Assembly: GCA_031376385.1 (NCBI GenBank)
Contig: JANMDQ010000028.1
Span: forward strand, 1 to 64,000
Direction of reading: 5' to 3'
Source of the DNA: Aquisediminimonas sp031376385
Lineage (GTDB): Bacteria > Pseudomonadota > Alphaproteobacteria > Sphingomonadales > Sphingomonadaceae
Length of the DNA: 64,000 nucleotides
The position numbers and the translations under genes were made by a program. The notes beneath the pieces were generated by a model, which did not search any database, was not told the DNA's origin, and saw only the letters and a program-made list of their open reading frames with translations. This document shows, piece after piece, positions 8,788-16,587 of the stretch; position 1 is the stretch's first letter, and each line of letters begins with the position of its first letter.

Positions 8788-11058
8788 ATGTCTGACCTGA
8801 TCGATCCGCCAGCCCCTTCTGATGACGAACCCTTTAATGCTATTGTCGATGCGCCTTTTGATAGTGCGCTGTCGGATCGCTATCTGGTTTACGCCCTGTC
8901 GACGATCACTGCGCGGTCGCTTCCGGATTTGCGGGACGGCTTGAAGCCGGTCCACCGCCGCCTCCTGTGGGCGATGCGGTTGCTCAAGCTTGATCCGGCC
9001 AGTGCCTATAAAAAGTCGGCGCGCGTGGTGGGCGACACCATTGGCAAATATCATCCGCACGGGGATCAGTCCGTGTATGACGCGATGGTCCGCCTCGCCC
9101 AGAATTTTTCGCTGCGCTATCCGCTTGTTGATGGCCAAGGAAATTTTGGCAATATCGACGGGGATAATGCGGCCGCCTACCGCTATACCGAGGCGCGGCT
9201 CGCTTCGCCTGCCATTGATCTTATGGCCGGGCTCGATGACGGCACGGTCGATTACCGCCCAACCTATAACGGCGAAGAGGAAGAGCCGGAGATTTTCCCT
9301 GGCTTGTTTCCCAATCTGCTGGCGAACGGATCAAGCGGCATTGCAGTTGGCATGGCGACCAACATTCCGCCGCATAATGTGGCAGAAATTATCGACGCGA
9401 CAGTCCATCTGATCGACAATCCCAGATGTGATCCGGCGGAATTGATGCAATTTGTGCAGGGGCCGGATTTCCCGACCGGCGGCCTCGTGGTTGATAGTGC
9501 CGCCAGCATCGCGCAGTCTTACGCTACGGGGCGCGGTTCCTTCCGCATCCGGTCGCGCTGGGCGCTTGAGGATCAAGGGCGCGGTACGTGGATGATCGTG
9601 ATCAGCGAAATCCCCTTTCAGGTGCAAAAGAGCAAGTTGATCGAAGCCATTGCCGCCCTGATCAATGATAAGAAGCTGCCGATCCTTGAGGATGTGCGCG
9701 ACGAAAGCGACGAACAAATCCGCATCGTCATCGAACCCAAAAGCCGCAATGTCGATCCTGAGATCCTGATGGAAAGCCTGTTCAAACTTTCTGATCTGGA
9801 AGTGAAGTTTGGGCTGAACCTCAACGTGCTTGGGGCCGACCGTACGCCGCGCGTGATGAGTTTGCACGATGTACTGACCCAGTGGACCGCGCACCAGATC
9901 GAAGTGCTCATCCGCCGTGCGCAGCACCGATTGGGCAAGATTGATGACCGGGTTGAACTGCTCGAAGGCTATTTAATCACTTATCTCAATCTGGACCGGA
10001 TCATTGAAATCATCCGCACAGAAGATGAGCCCAAAGCGGTCATGATGGCAGAGTTTAACCTGACTGACCGGCAGGCCGAAGCGGTCCTCAACATGCGGTT
10101 GCGGTCTTTGCGGCGGCTGGAAGAAATGGAAATCAAGAATGAACGTGAAAAGCTGCTCGCCGAGCGGGCAGACCTGACCGCGCTTATCGAAAGCCCCGCG
10201 CGGCAGCGGACTCGGCTGAAGAAGGACCTGACAGCGATGAGGGTCCGTTATGGCCCCGACACTGCACTCGGCAAACGCCGCACCACGATTGAGGAAGCAG
10301 CGCCTGCGCGTGACATCCCACTTGAGGCGATGATCGAACGGGAACCCATCACTGTCATCATGTCGCAGCGCGGATGGGTGCGGGCAATGAAAGGCCATGT
10401 TGCGCTCGATGCCGCGGATGCCGCCAAGTTCAAGGAGGGGGACGGCCCAGCCTTTGCCTTCCACGCGCAGACGACGGACAAAATCATCCTTGCGGCTGAA
10501 GATGGCCGCTTCTTCACATTGGGTGCGGATAAGCTGCCGGGCGGGCGCGGCTTTGGCGAGCCTGTGCGCCTGATGATTGATTTGCCCGATGGCACAGGAA
10601 TCGTGAACCTGTTCCCGGCCAAGGCCGATCAGCGGCTGTTGCTCGCGGCGTCGGACGGCAAGGGCTTTGTCGCGCTGACATCTGATATTGTCGCTGAGAC
10701 CCGCAAAGGCCGCCAAGTCGTCAACGTCCGCACCGGCGCAAAGCTGGCCGTCGTGCGGATCGTCGCGGCGGGGCATGACTATGCGGCTGTCGTTGGCGAC
10801 AATCGCAAACTGGTGGTCTTCCCGCTAGAGGAACTGCCTGAAATGACACGCGGGCAGGGCGTAACGCTTCAGAAATACCGGGATGGCGGATTGTCTGATG
10901 CGGTGAGCTTTATATTCGCCGAGGGACTGAGTTGGGCGATGGGCGGCGAAAGCGGCCGGACCCGTACGGAAGCAGACCTCACCCTCTGGCGCGTCGCGCG
11001 GGGCGCGGCAGGCCGGATGCCGCCGACAGGGTTTCCTCGGGACAATCGCTTTGGGTGA
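8788..11058 (+). CDS. parC: DNA topoisomerase IV subunit A
   Basis: Breaks and rejoins DNA to decatenate daughter chromosomes, as ParC2ParE2. The 756 residues fit ParC of Alphaproteobacteria. The breakage-reunion domain has KPVHRRLLWAM, KYHPHGDQSVYDAM and AAAYRYTEARL, whose Arg132-Tyr133 is the catalytic pair. LVDGQGNFGNIDGDNAA favours ParC over GyrA, and the C-terminal part lacks a clear GyrA box (QRRGGKG). In the quinolone-determining region, Gln94 and Asp98 stand where E. coli ParC has Ser80 and Glu84. It converges on the toxin-antitoxin operon, with 8 nt between stops. parE is not in the window. Confidence 0.95.
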   Translation: MSDLIDPPAPSDDEPFNAIVDAPFDSALSDRYLVYALSTITARSLPDLRDGLKPVHRRLLWAMRLLKLDPASAYKKSARVVGDTIGKYHPHGDQSVYDAMVRLAQNFSLRYPLVDGQGNFGNIDGDNAAAYRYTEARLASPAIDLMAGLDDGTVDYRPTYNGEEEEPEIFPGLFPNLLANGSSGIAVGMATNIPPHNVAEIIDATVHLIDNPRCDPAELMQFVQGPDFPTGGLVVDSAASIAQSYATGRGSFRIRSRWALEDQGRGTWMIVISEIPFQVQKSKLIEAIAALINDKKLPILEDVRDESDEQIRIVIEPKSRNVDPEILMESLFKLSDLEVKFGLNLNVLGADRTPRVMSLHDVLTQWTAHQIEVLIRRAQHRLGKIDDRVELLEGYLITYLNLDRIIEIIRTEDEPKAVMMAEFNLTDRQAEAVLNMRLRSLRRLEEMEIKNEREKLLAERADLTALIESPARQRTRLKKDLTAMRVRYGPDTALGKRRTTIEEAAPARDIPLEAMIEREPITVIMSQRGWVRAMKGHVALDAADAAKFKEGDGPAFAFHAQTTDKIILAAEDGRFFTLGADKLPGGRGFGEPVRLMIDLPDGTGIVNLFPAKADQRLLLAASDGKGFVALTSDIVAETRKGRQVVNVRTGAKLAVVRIVAAGHDYAAVVGDNRKLVVFPLEELPEMTRGQGVTLQKYRDGGLSDAVSFIFAEGLSWAMGGESGRTRTEADLTLWRVARGAAGRMPPTGFPRDNRFG

Positions 11059-11066
11059 GGGGACGC

Positions 11067-11363
11067 TTACGGGTTCAGCTGAGTGCTGACATCCATACGC
11101 TCATGTAAAATACGCACGACAACTACACCGGCGCTCTCACGTTGAAAGAAGATCAGGTGAGACCCGGATCGTATTCGCCAATATCCTGCCCGAATATGAT
11201 GACATTTTTGACCTCGTGCAGGGTCGTCAGCGATAGCTTCAATTGCTGATTGAATGGAGCGTGTGTAAGTTTCGGCTTGATCAATGCCCCACTCTTTTTC
11301 AGTATAATCCCAGATCAAATTGAGATCGATCCGCGCCTTGGGGTGGAGCCGCCAATTGGTCAC
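11067..11363 (-). CDS. ParE/RelE-superfamily toxin
   Basis: A 98-residue toxin of a type II pair. The pattern MTNWRLHPKARIDLNLIWDY at the start and VVVVRILHERMD at the end is typical of the ParE branch, which generally targets gyrase. It starts at a GTG that overlaps the antitoxin stop codon (GTGA, 11360-11363), so translation is probably coupled. The central GYWRIRSGSHLIFF strand pair is intact. No frameshift is seen, so the toxin should be functional. Target is inferred from the family only. Confidence 0.88.
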   Translation of the reverse strand: MTNWRLHPKARIDLNLIWDYTEKEWGIDQAETYTRSIQSAIEAIADDPARGQKCHHIRAGYWRIRSGSHLIFFQRESAGVVVVRILHERMDVSTQLNP

Positions 11364-11614
11364 GTAGCGGCGCTAGCCTTGCTTCGCTTTGCAGCAATGA
11401 ACTGGTCAAAATCAAAAGCTTCGGGCGGGCCGCTTGCCTCGCCTTCGATCAGGGCCTGCCTTAGCGTTTCGAGTTTTGTCTCCTCGGTTTCCAGCAACCG
11501 CAACCCCGCGCGCACGACTTCACTGGCTGAGGCATAGCGGCCATTGCTCACTTGCCCATCGACAAAGTCTTGGAAGCGATTGCCGAGTGATATTGATGTG
11601 TTGCGCATTGCCAT
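11360..11614 (-). CDS. Type II antitoxin, ParD family (CC2985-like)
   Basis: An 84-residue protein with an N-terminal ribbon-helix-helix DNA-binding segment (MRNTSISLGNRFQDFV ... GRYASASEVVRAGLRLL) and a charged C-terminal part that would wrap the toxin. Start may be the ATG at 11614 or the one at 11608; neither has a clear ribosome site. It precedes its toxin, the usual order for ParDE. A perfect palindrome lies 12 nt upstream and is a likely autoregulation site. Confidence 0.88.
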   Translation of the reverse strand: MAMRNTSISLGNRFQDFVDGQVSNGRYASASEVVRAGLRLLETEETKLETLRQALIEGEASGPPEAFDFDQFIAAKRSKASAAT

Positions 11615-11625
11615 AACGGAAATAA

Positions 11626-11640
11626 TACCAAAGATTGGTA
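11626..11640. promoter_or_regulatory. Palindrome upstream of parD-like gene (operator candidate)
   Basis: TACCAAAGATTGGTA is a perfect inverted repeat with 6-nt arms and a 3-nt centre, 12 nt before the ATG at 11614. Ribbon-helix-helix antitoxins usually repress their own operon from such sites. Binding is inferred. Confidence 0.6.
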
Positions 11641-11713
11641 TCAACGCAACCCCCCAGTTGCACGCACGCCCAAACCCGCTAATCTCCCAACACAGAGTAA
11701 CAGGAGAGTGATC

Positions 11714-12394
11714 ATGTATCTATCCCGCCGGACGCTGTTGGCCGCCACAGCCACCGTTCCCATCCTTGTGCTGCCGGGTTGTGCAGGGGGATTGGGGTTT
11801 AGCCTTGTCGATGCGATCCGGCGGCTGCTTTCGCTTTCGGCGCAGCGCGCCTTTGCAGGGCTCATGCAGGAAAATGGGTTTTTCGACGATGCCGTTGCCA
11901 AGATAAGCTTGCCCGATCAATTGGGCGGCGTGCGCGCGGCTAGCATTGCGGGCTTGGTGCTCGGCAGCAGTGCCTTTCGCGGACGATTGACGAAGCAAGT
12001 CAACCGAGCGGCGGAAAAAGGCGCTGAACTTGCAGCACCTGTCGTTGCGGATGCAATCCTGAGTCTTGGTGTGGATGATGCCGCGCGGATTGTGTCTGGC
12101 GGCGGATCAGGCGCAACGGATCTGCTCAAGGCCGCGATGGGCAATGCCCTGTTCGGAAAGATGCTTCCCGGCATCGACAATGGCCTGAAACTGTTCGATT
12201 CGCCTGTTGTGACAGCGGCGCTTCAGCAAGTGACCAATTTTGACTTTGCGGGTCTGCGCGATGATATCAGCCAGAAAGCATCGGACGGCATTTATAAAGC
12301 GATAGGCCGGGAAGAAATTGCAATCCGGGCCAATCCAGCCGCGACCAACGATCCGCTGATCATGGGCGTGTTCGGGGTGGCCGGCCGGTTCTAA
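11714..12394 (+). CDS. DUF4197 domain lipoprotein
   Basis: A 226-residue exported protein. MYLSRRTLLAATATVPILV has a twin-arginine-like start and ends in a lipobox, LPGCAGG, so it is probably a lipoprotein. The ATG at 11714 follows AGGAGAG by about five nt; a GTG two codons upstream is less likely. The rest is helical with LMQENGFFDDAVAKISLPD, typical of DUF4197. The family has no established function. The stop codon overlaps that of marC (CTAA, 12391-12394). Confidence 0.83.
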   Translation: MYLSRRTLLAATATVPILVLPGCAGGLGFSLVDAIRRLLSLSAQRAFAGLMQENGFFDDAVAKISLPDQLGGVRAASIAGLVLGSSAFRGRLTKQVNRAAEKGAELAAPVVADAILSLGVDDAARIVSGGGSGATDLLKAAMGNALFGKMLPGIDNGLKLFDSPVVTAALQQVTNFDFAGLRDDISQKASDGIYKAIGREEIAIRANPAATNDPLIMGVFGVAGRF

Positions 12395-13014
12395 AGCGCG
12401 AAGCTCGCCTTCACCCCGTCTACGACAAACTGCGCGGCGAGGGCAGCGAGGACCACGCCCAAAATCCGCGTGATCATCGCTTCCACGCGGTAACCCAGCA
12501 CCTTCATCAGCGGACCCGCCGCGATCAGGCCGAGCATATTGACGACAAGCACCACGGCCAGCGCGCCGAACACCATCAGGCTTTCTGTCATTCCGGTTGA
12601 CCGCGATGTCATCAGCATGATTGACGCGATGGAGCCCGGCCCGGCGATCATCGGGATGGCCATGGGGAAGATGGAAATATCCTCATGATCGGGCTGAGCC
12701 TTCACATCTTCAGCGCGGGTTTCGCGGCGCTCGGTCCGTTTTTCAAACACCATATCGAGCGCGATGAGGAATAGCATGATGCCGCCAGCGATGCGGAATG
12801 CGTCGAGACTGATGCCCAGCGCACCGAGGAAGGCTTCTCCGAAAATCCCGAACATCAAAAGGATGAATGCGGCGACCAGAGTCGCACGGATGGCCATCGT
12901 CCGCCGGTGCGCAGGCGGCGCGCCGCCGGTCAGGCTGGCAAAGATCGGCGCGCAGCCGGGCGGGTCAATAACCACGAAAAAGGTGACGAGCGCGGAGATG
13001 AAAAGTTCGGACAT
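12391..13014 (-). CDS. marC: MarC family (UPF0056) inner-membrane protein
   Basis: A 207-residue protein with six predicted membrane helices. FFVVIDPPGCAPIFASLT and FPMAIPMIAGPGSIASIM are the duplicated family signatures, each with the D/P-P and P-G-x-I elements. Function is uncertain: E. coli MarC was once tied to antibiotic resistance, which later work did not support. It lies 136 nt downstream of rplL on the same strand, but the rplL terminator stands between them, so it is probably not part of the ribosomal operon. Confidence 0.88.
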   Translation of the reverse strand: MSELFISALVTFFVVIDPPGCAPIFASLTGGAPPAHRRTMAIRATLVAAFILLMFGIFGEAFLGALGISLDAFRIAGGIMLFLIALDMVFEKRTERRETRAEDVKAQPDHEDISIFPMAIPMIAGPGSIASIMLMTSRSTGMTESLMVFGALAVVLVVNMLGLIAAGPLMKVLGYRVEAMITRILGVVLAALAAQFVVDGVKASFAL

Positions 13015-13095
13015 GGGAGGGCCTTAGGGCAACTCTCATCACGACACAAAGCTTGCCTGTGGCGCTTCAAAGGGAGAGCCGCGCAACCGCAATAG

Positions 13096-13130
13096 AAAAA
13101 GGGCGGCACCTTGCGGCACCGCCCTTTTTC
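13096..13130 (-). terminator. Terminator of rplJ-rplL
   Basis: On the minus strand, GGGCGGTGCC and GGTGCCGCCC form a 10-bp stem (two G-U pairs) closed by a GCAA tetraloop, followed by TTTTTC. The plus strand reads A5, stem, T5, so it may work in both directions. It starts about 20 nt after the rplL stop. Confidence 0.9.
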
Positions 13131-13150
13131 TTGCAAATCCGGTGAAGGAT

Positions 13151-13522
13151 TTACTTGAGTTCGACAGTTGCGCCTGCAGCGACGAGCTGAGCCATAACTT
13201 TGTTGGCTTCGTCCTTGGACACGCCTTCTTTGATGGCCTTTGGTGCGGCTTCCACAGCAGCCTTGGCTTCTGTGAGGCCGAGACCTGTGATGGCGCGGAC
13301 TTCCTTGATCACGGCGATCTTGTTGCCGCCGTCGCCGGTCAGGATCACGTCAAATTCGGTCTGTTCTTCAACGGCAGGGCCAGCAGCGGCAGCTGGGCCA
13401 GCAACGGCAACAGCAGCAGCGGCAGAAACGCCCCACTTTTCTTCAAGCATTTTCGACAGTTCAGCCGCTTCAATCACGGTCAGCGCCGACAGGTCATCAA
13501 CAATTTTGTTCAAATCAGCCAT
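13151..13522 (-). CDS. rplL: 50S ribosomal protein L7/L12
   Basis: Stalk protein of the large subunit that recruits translation GTPases. The 123 residues have the standard layout: N-terminal dimer helix (MADLNKIVDDLSALTVIEAA), an alanine-rich hinge (about 35-55), and the C-terminal domain with LTEAKAAVEAAPKAIKEGV. GGAG lies seven nt before the ATG. It follows rplJ by 62 nt. Confidence 0.98.
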   Translation of the reverse strand: MADLNKIVDDLSALTVIEAAELSKMLEEKWGVSAAAAVAVAGPAAAAGPAVEEQTEFDVILTGDGGNKIAVIKEVRAITGLGLTEAKAAVEAAPKAIKEGVSKDEANKVMAQLVAAGATVELK

Positions 13523-13584
13523 GTTATATCTCCACTTGGGCCGTGATACGGCCCCTTAAAAGGTGTTAAAAAAGGGTCGCGAAT

Positions 13585-14100
13585 TTAAGCAGCTTCTTTA
13601 TCGGCATAAGCCGCAAAGACGCGCGCCAGCTGCCCAGCCGGTGCTTGAATGATCTGGACGACCTTAGTTGCGGGTGCCTGCACGAGGCCCACAATCTTGG
13701 CGCGCAGTTCGTCAAGCGACGGAAGCGAAGCAAGCGATTTCACGCCGTCTACATCAAGGACCATGCTTCCCATTGATCCGCCAACGATTTCGAGTTTATC
13801 GTTCGTTTTGGCGAAATCGACGACCACCTTAGCGGCGGCCACCGGATCAACAGAAGAAGCCAGCGCAATCGGACCTGTGAGCAAATCGCTCAGGCCTTCA
13901 TACGCCGTTCCCTTGGCTGCGATTTTGGCGAGGCTGTTTTTCGTGACCTTGTAAGTCGCATTTGCTTCACGCATTTTGGTCCGCAGCGCCGTTGACTGTG
14001 CAACGGTCAGCCCCAAGTTGCGGGTGACAACCACCACACCAACTTCACCAAAAGCAGCGTTCAGCTCGGCAACCACGACAGGTTTTTGAGCACGATCCAT
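13585..14100 (-). CDS. rplJ: 50S ribosomal protein L10
   Basis: Base of the L7/L12 stalk, binding 23S rRNA and L12 dimers. The start at 14100 (MDRAQKPVVVAELN) gives 171 residues, the usual length, with GGAG nine nt upstream. VVVVTRNLGLTVAQ and the C-terminal helix LARVFAAYADKEAA, which carries the L12 dimers, are recognisable. It is preceded by a long leader that probably hosts L10 autoregulation. rplK and rplA are not upstream; the next gene is divergent. Confidence 0.97.
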   Translation of the reverse strand: MDRAQKPVVVAELNAAFGEVGVVVVTRNLGLTVAQSTALRTKMREANATYKVTKNSLAKIAAKGTAYEGLSDLLTGPIALASSVDPVAAAKVVVDFAKTNDKLEIVGGSMGSMVLDVDGVKSLASLPSLDELRAKIVGLVQAPATKVVQIIQAPAGQLARVFAAYADKEAA

Positions 14101-14303
14101 GCCATTCTCCAATGTAAACGCCCACGGCCCATCCGCAGGCGTAAAGTATCATCCGAGGGGAATGGTCAAAAGGGCCGCGCCGTTCATCGGAACAGGACAC
14201 CGCCAGAAATCTTTTCCCCGTCTAGGCTGGAGATTAAGAGGGCCAAATCACCCCCACCAACTGTCTCGGACGGATCGCTGGGCGGCAGAACCGCTCAACG
14301 AAG
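14101..14303 (-). promoter_or_regulatory. rplJ leader, candidate L10-binding RNA
   Basis: About 200 nt of untranslated leader separate the promoter candidate from rplJ. On the minus strand it contains CCGTCCGAGACAGTTGGTGG near its 5' part, resembling the purine-rich kinked element of L10 leaders in other bacteria, and CCTCTTAATCTCCAGC further on. In known cases the L10-L12 complex binds here to repress its own synthesis. Recognition is by eye, so moderate confidence. Confidence 0.5.
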
Positions 14304-14309
14304 ACCGAC

Positions 14310-14337
14310 GCACTAGCAGAAACGCCGTTCTGGTCAA
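14310..14337 (-). promoter_or_regulatory. Promoter candidate of rplJ-rplL
   Basis: On the minus strand CTTGACC provides a good -35 box (14332-14337 for TTGACC) and TAGTGC (14310-14315) a weak -10 after 16 nt. Its position would give a leader of about 200 nt. Confidence 0.35.
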
Positions 14338-14387
14338 GCGTCTGCCGCGTTAGGCCTACGTTAACCACAACTTGCCATGCTGCCCCG

Positions 14388-15035
14388 ATGCGCTTGATTA
14401 TTGCTCTGATGCTGTCTGCTCTCGCCCTGTCTGCTTGCGTCGGGCCGCCGCGTGATCGGCGTCCCTCTGAATCGGGGCCTCAGATCGTGCAGCCTGCGGA
14501 CAAAGAAACGCGGCAATGTGTCGCGGAGCTCAGCCGGTTGAAGGCGCGCTACACGCTGCTGCCCGAACAGGAAATGGGCGGCGGTTGTTCGATCAAAGGC
14601 TCAGTTCAGCTTTTTGCGGCTGATGTGCCTATCACAGCCATTAAAGCGATCCGCTGCCCGATGGCCCGTACGTTGGCGCTGTGGGTGCGTGATGATGTGC
14701 AGACGGCCGCGCGCGATCATCTGGGTAGCCGGATCGTCCGCATCGAATCGATGGGTGCCTATTCCTGCCGCACCGTCATCGGTAATAACTCTGGCAAACT
14801 CTCCCAACATGCCACTGGCAATGCCGTTGATATTGGCGCGTTCGTGCTGGCCGACGGTCGACGCGTGTCGGTGAAGGAGGGCTGGAACAGCAGCGAAGGG
14901 GATCAGCGCCGCTTTCTGCGCGCTGTTCGCCAGTCGGGCTGCACCCGGTTCACCACAGTGCTCAGCCCCGATTACAACGCGGCGCATCATGATCATTTGC
15001 ATTTCGATATGGGCGGCAAGGCTTTTTGCCGTTAA
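14388..15035 (+). CDS. Extensin-like (Extensin_C) family lipoprotein
   Basis: A 215-residue predicted lipoprotein: MRLIIALMLSALALSACVG ends in the lipobox LSAC. The domain has KSxxQ-like SQHATGNAVDIGAF and the closing AHHDHLHFDMGGKAFC. The HxxxGNAxD and HxH pattern is like that of zinc peptidases of the LAS/M15 type, so a cell-wall peptidase role is plausible but unproven for this family. Five cysteines after the lipobox may form disulfides. It is divergent from rplJ and 10 nt upstream of the LOG-family gene. Confidence 0.85.
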   Translation: MRLIIALMLSALALSACVGPPRDRRPSESGPQIVQPADKETRQCVAELSRLKARYTLLPEQEMGGGCSIKGSVQLFAADVPITAIKAIRCPMARTLALWVRDDVQTAARDHLGSRIVRIESMGAYSCRTVIGNNSGKLSQHATGNAVDIGAFVLADGRRVSVKEGWNSSEGDQRRFLRAVRQSGCTRFTTVLSPDYNAAHHDHLHFDMGGKAFCR

Positions 15036-15045
15036 AGCCGCGCGC

Positions 15046-15885
15046 ATGACCAAAGAAAAAATCCCGCAGCGCGTCTTTGCCGACGCCCGCCACGCCGCCA
15101 CTTTTGCCAAACTTGATAAAGAAACGCCGCAAACGCGCAGCAGTTCATACAAGCTGGCGTTTCAGGATACTGACTTCCTGTTGCGCGAAGACCTCCGCCC
15201 TGTGCGGTTTCAGCTGGAATTGCTGAAGCCCGAACTGTTGATGGATGAGGCCAACATCGGGTCTACGTTCGTTATGTATGGCTCCGCTCGCATTCCGGAG
15301 CCAGGCCAGAAAGCGCAAAGTGACGATCCTAAAGTTGCCGCGCGGCTGGAGGCCAATTCGCATTATTACGACGAAGCCCGAAAACTGGCCCAGATCGCCA
15401 GCAAAAGCGGATTTGATCCCGATGGACGGCGGCATTTTGTTGTCTGTTCGGGTGGCGGTCCATCGATCATGGAGGCAGCCAATCGAGGCGCGCAGGATGT
15501 GGGGCAGGAATCAATTGGCCTCAACATTGTGTTGCCGCATGAACAAGCGCCAAACCTTTACGTCACGCCGTCGCTTAGTTTTCAGTTTCACTATTTCGCA
15601 CTGCGTAAAATGCACTTCCTCCTGCGCGCCCGAGCTGTCGCGGTTTTTCCCGGCGGGTTTGGCACTTTTGATGAAACATTTGAACTACTGACGCTCATCC
15701 AGACCGGTAAGATCAAGCCCATTCCCATCGTGCTGTTCGGCAAGGCTTTCTGGGACCGGGTGGTGAGTTTTGACGCGTTGGTGGAAGAAGGCGTAATCTC
15801 GGCCAAGGATCTGGGCCTGTTCCGCTATGTTGAGACTGCGGAAGAAGCCTGGGCCGTCGTGCAGGATTGGTATTCGGGGGTTTAG
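15046..15885 (+). CDS. LOG family protein
   Basis: A 279-residue protein with the lysine-decarboxylase-like/LOG Rossmann fold. VVCSGGGPSIMEAANRGA and FPGGFGTFDETFELLTLIQ (PGGxGTxxE) are the family signatures. Plant LOG enzymes release free cytokinin bases from nucleotides; bacterial members often split AMP or related nucleotides. The N-terminal 80 residues are an extension found in the larger bacterial form. The ATG at 15046 was chosen because earlier codons overlap the preceding gene. It likely shares a transcript with the extensin-like gene. Confidence 0.87.
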   Translation: MTKEKIPQRVFADARHAATFAKLDKETPQTRSSSYKLAFQDTDFLLREDLRPVRFQLELLKPELLMDEANIGSTFVMYGSARIPEPGQKAQSDDPKVAARLEANSHYYDEARKLAQIASKSGFDPDGRRHFVVCSGGGPSIMEAANRGAQDVGQESIGLNIVLPHEQAPNLYVTPSLSFQFHYFALRKMHFLLRARAVAVFPGGFGTFDETFELLTLIQTGKIKPIPIVLFGKAFWDRVVSFDALVEEGVISAKDLGLFRYVETAEEAWAVVQDWYSGV

Positions 15886-15909
15886 GCGCGCAGCGGCAAC
15901 GCGGTCTGT

Positions 15910-15990
15910 CGTGCTCCGGGCCTGACCCGGAGCCCAGAGGTCCCGAACACCGAAGTGTCCTCCTAGGCTCCGGGTCAAGCCCGGAGCACG
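15910..15990. repeat. Dispersed inverted repeat, family C, between log and tadA
   Basis: Arms 15910-15934 and 15966-15990 (25 nt each) match with one mismatch; the right arm begins GGCTCCGGGTCAAGCCCGG. The 31-nt loop holds a small AACAC/GTGT hairpin. It fills the gap between two convergent genes, stops at 15885 and 15994, and could serve both as a terminator. No other copy was found in this window. Confidence 0.8.
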
Positions 15991-15993
15991 CCT

Positions 15994-16443
15994 TCACCTC
16001 TTCCCGGCAAAAAATGCCTTCAACATTGCAGCTGACTCGCTTTCGCCCAACCCCCCGTAAACCTCTGGCTTATGGTGGCACGTCGGCTGCGTGAAGGAAC
16101 GAGGCCCGTGATCCACCGCACCTCCCTTGGGGTCCGGCGCGCCGTAATAGAGCCGGGCAATCCGTGCATGGGCAATGGCACCAGCGCACATCGCACAAGG
16201 CTCCAGCGTCACCCAAAGGTCGCAACCCTCCAGCCGTTCCTGCCCGAGTGAAGCACAAGCTGCGCGAATGGCCTCCATCTCCGCATGTGCCGTCGGGTCA
16301 TACCGTCCCCGCATCGCGTTGACCGCCTCGGCCACCACTTCATCCCCGCGCATGATGATGGCCGCGACCGGCACCTCTCCAGCGCGCGCGGCTCGCCGAG
16401 CCAAATCAAGTGCACGGCGCATGGGGGGCGGGAGGAGGTTCAT
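15994..16443 (-). CDS. tadA: tRNA-specific adenosine deaminase TadA
   Basis: Converts A34 to inosine in tRNA-Arg(ACG). The 149-residue protein has the zinc deaminase signatures HAEMEAI (His and catalytic Glu) and PCAMCAGAI (two Cys ligands). ARRAARAGEVPVAAII is the conserved N-terminal part. The C terminus FGGxxG-like motif reads VYGGLGESESAAML. The start at 16443 was chosen for the typical length; an upstream in-frame start would add nine residues. Confidence 0.94.
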   Translation of the reverse strand: MNLLPPPMRRALDLARRAARAGEVPVAAIIMRGDEVVAEAVNAMRGRYDPTAHAEMEAIRAACASLGQERLEGCDLWVTLEPCAMCAGAIAHARIARLYYGAPDPKGGAVDHGPRSFTQPTCHHKPEVYGGLGESESAAMLKAFFAGKR

Positions 16444-16587
16444 GTCTATTCCGCAATTGTCACTTCGCACCGGGTGGTCAAGTCACCCTGTTGATTTCGT
16501 CCAATTCACTTGACGCAGCGGCGCTATAGGCGTGTATCAGAATGAAACGGGTTGTGCTGTGTTGAATAGCCAGGGGGCATAAGAAAA

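Noticed and set aside
9973..10776. A 267-codon minus-strand frame opposite parC
   Set aside because: Antisense shadow of a canonical gene; no ribosome site or family similarity.
15910..15990. Inverted repeat as a transposable-element end pair
   Set aside because: No transposase gene or room for one, and no target duplication is visible.
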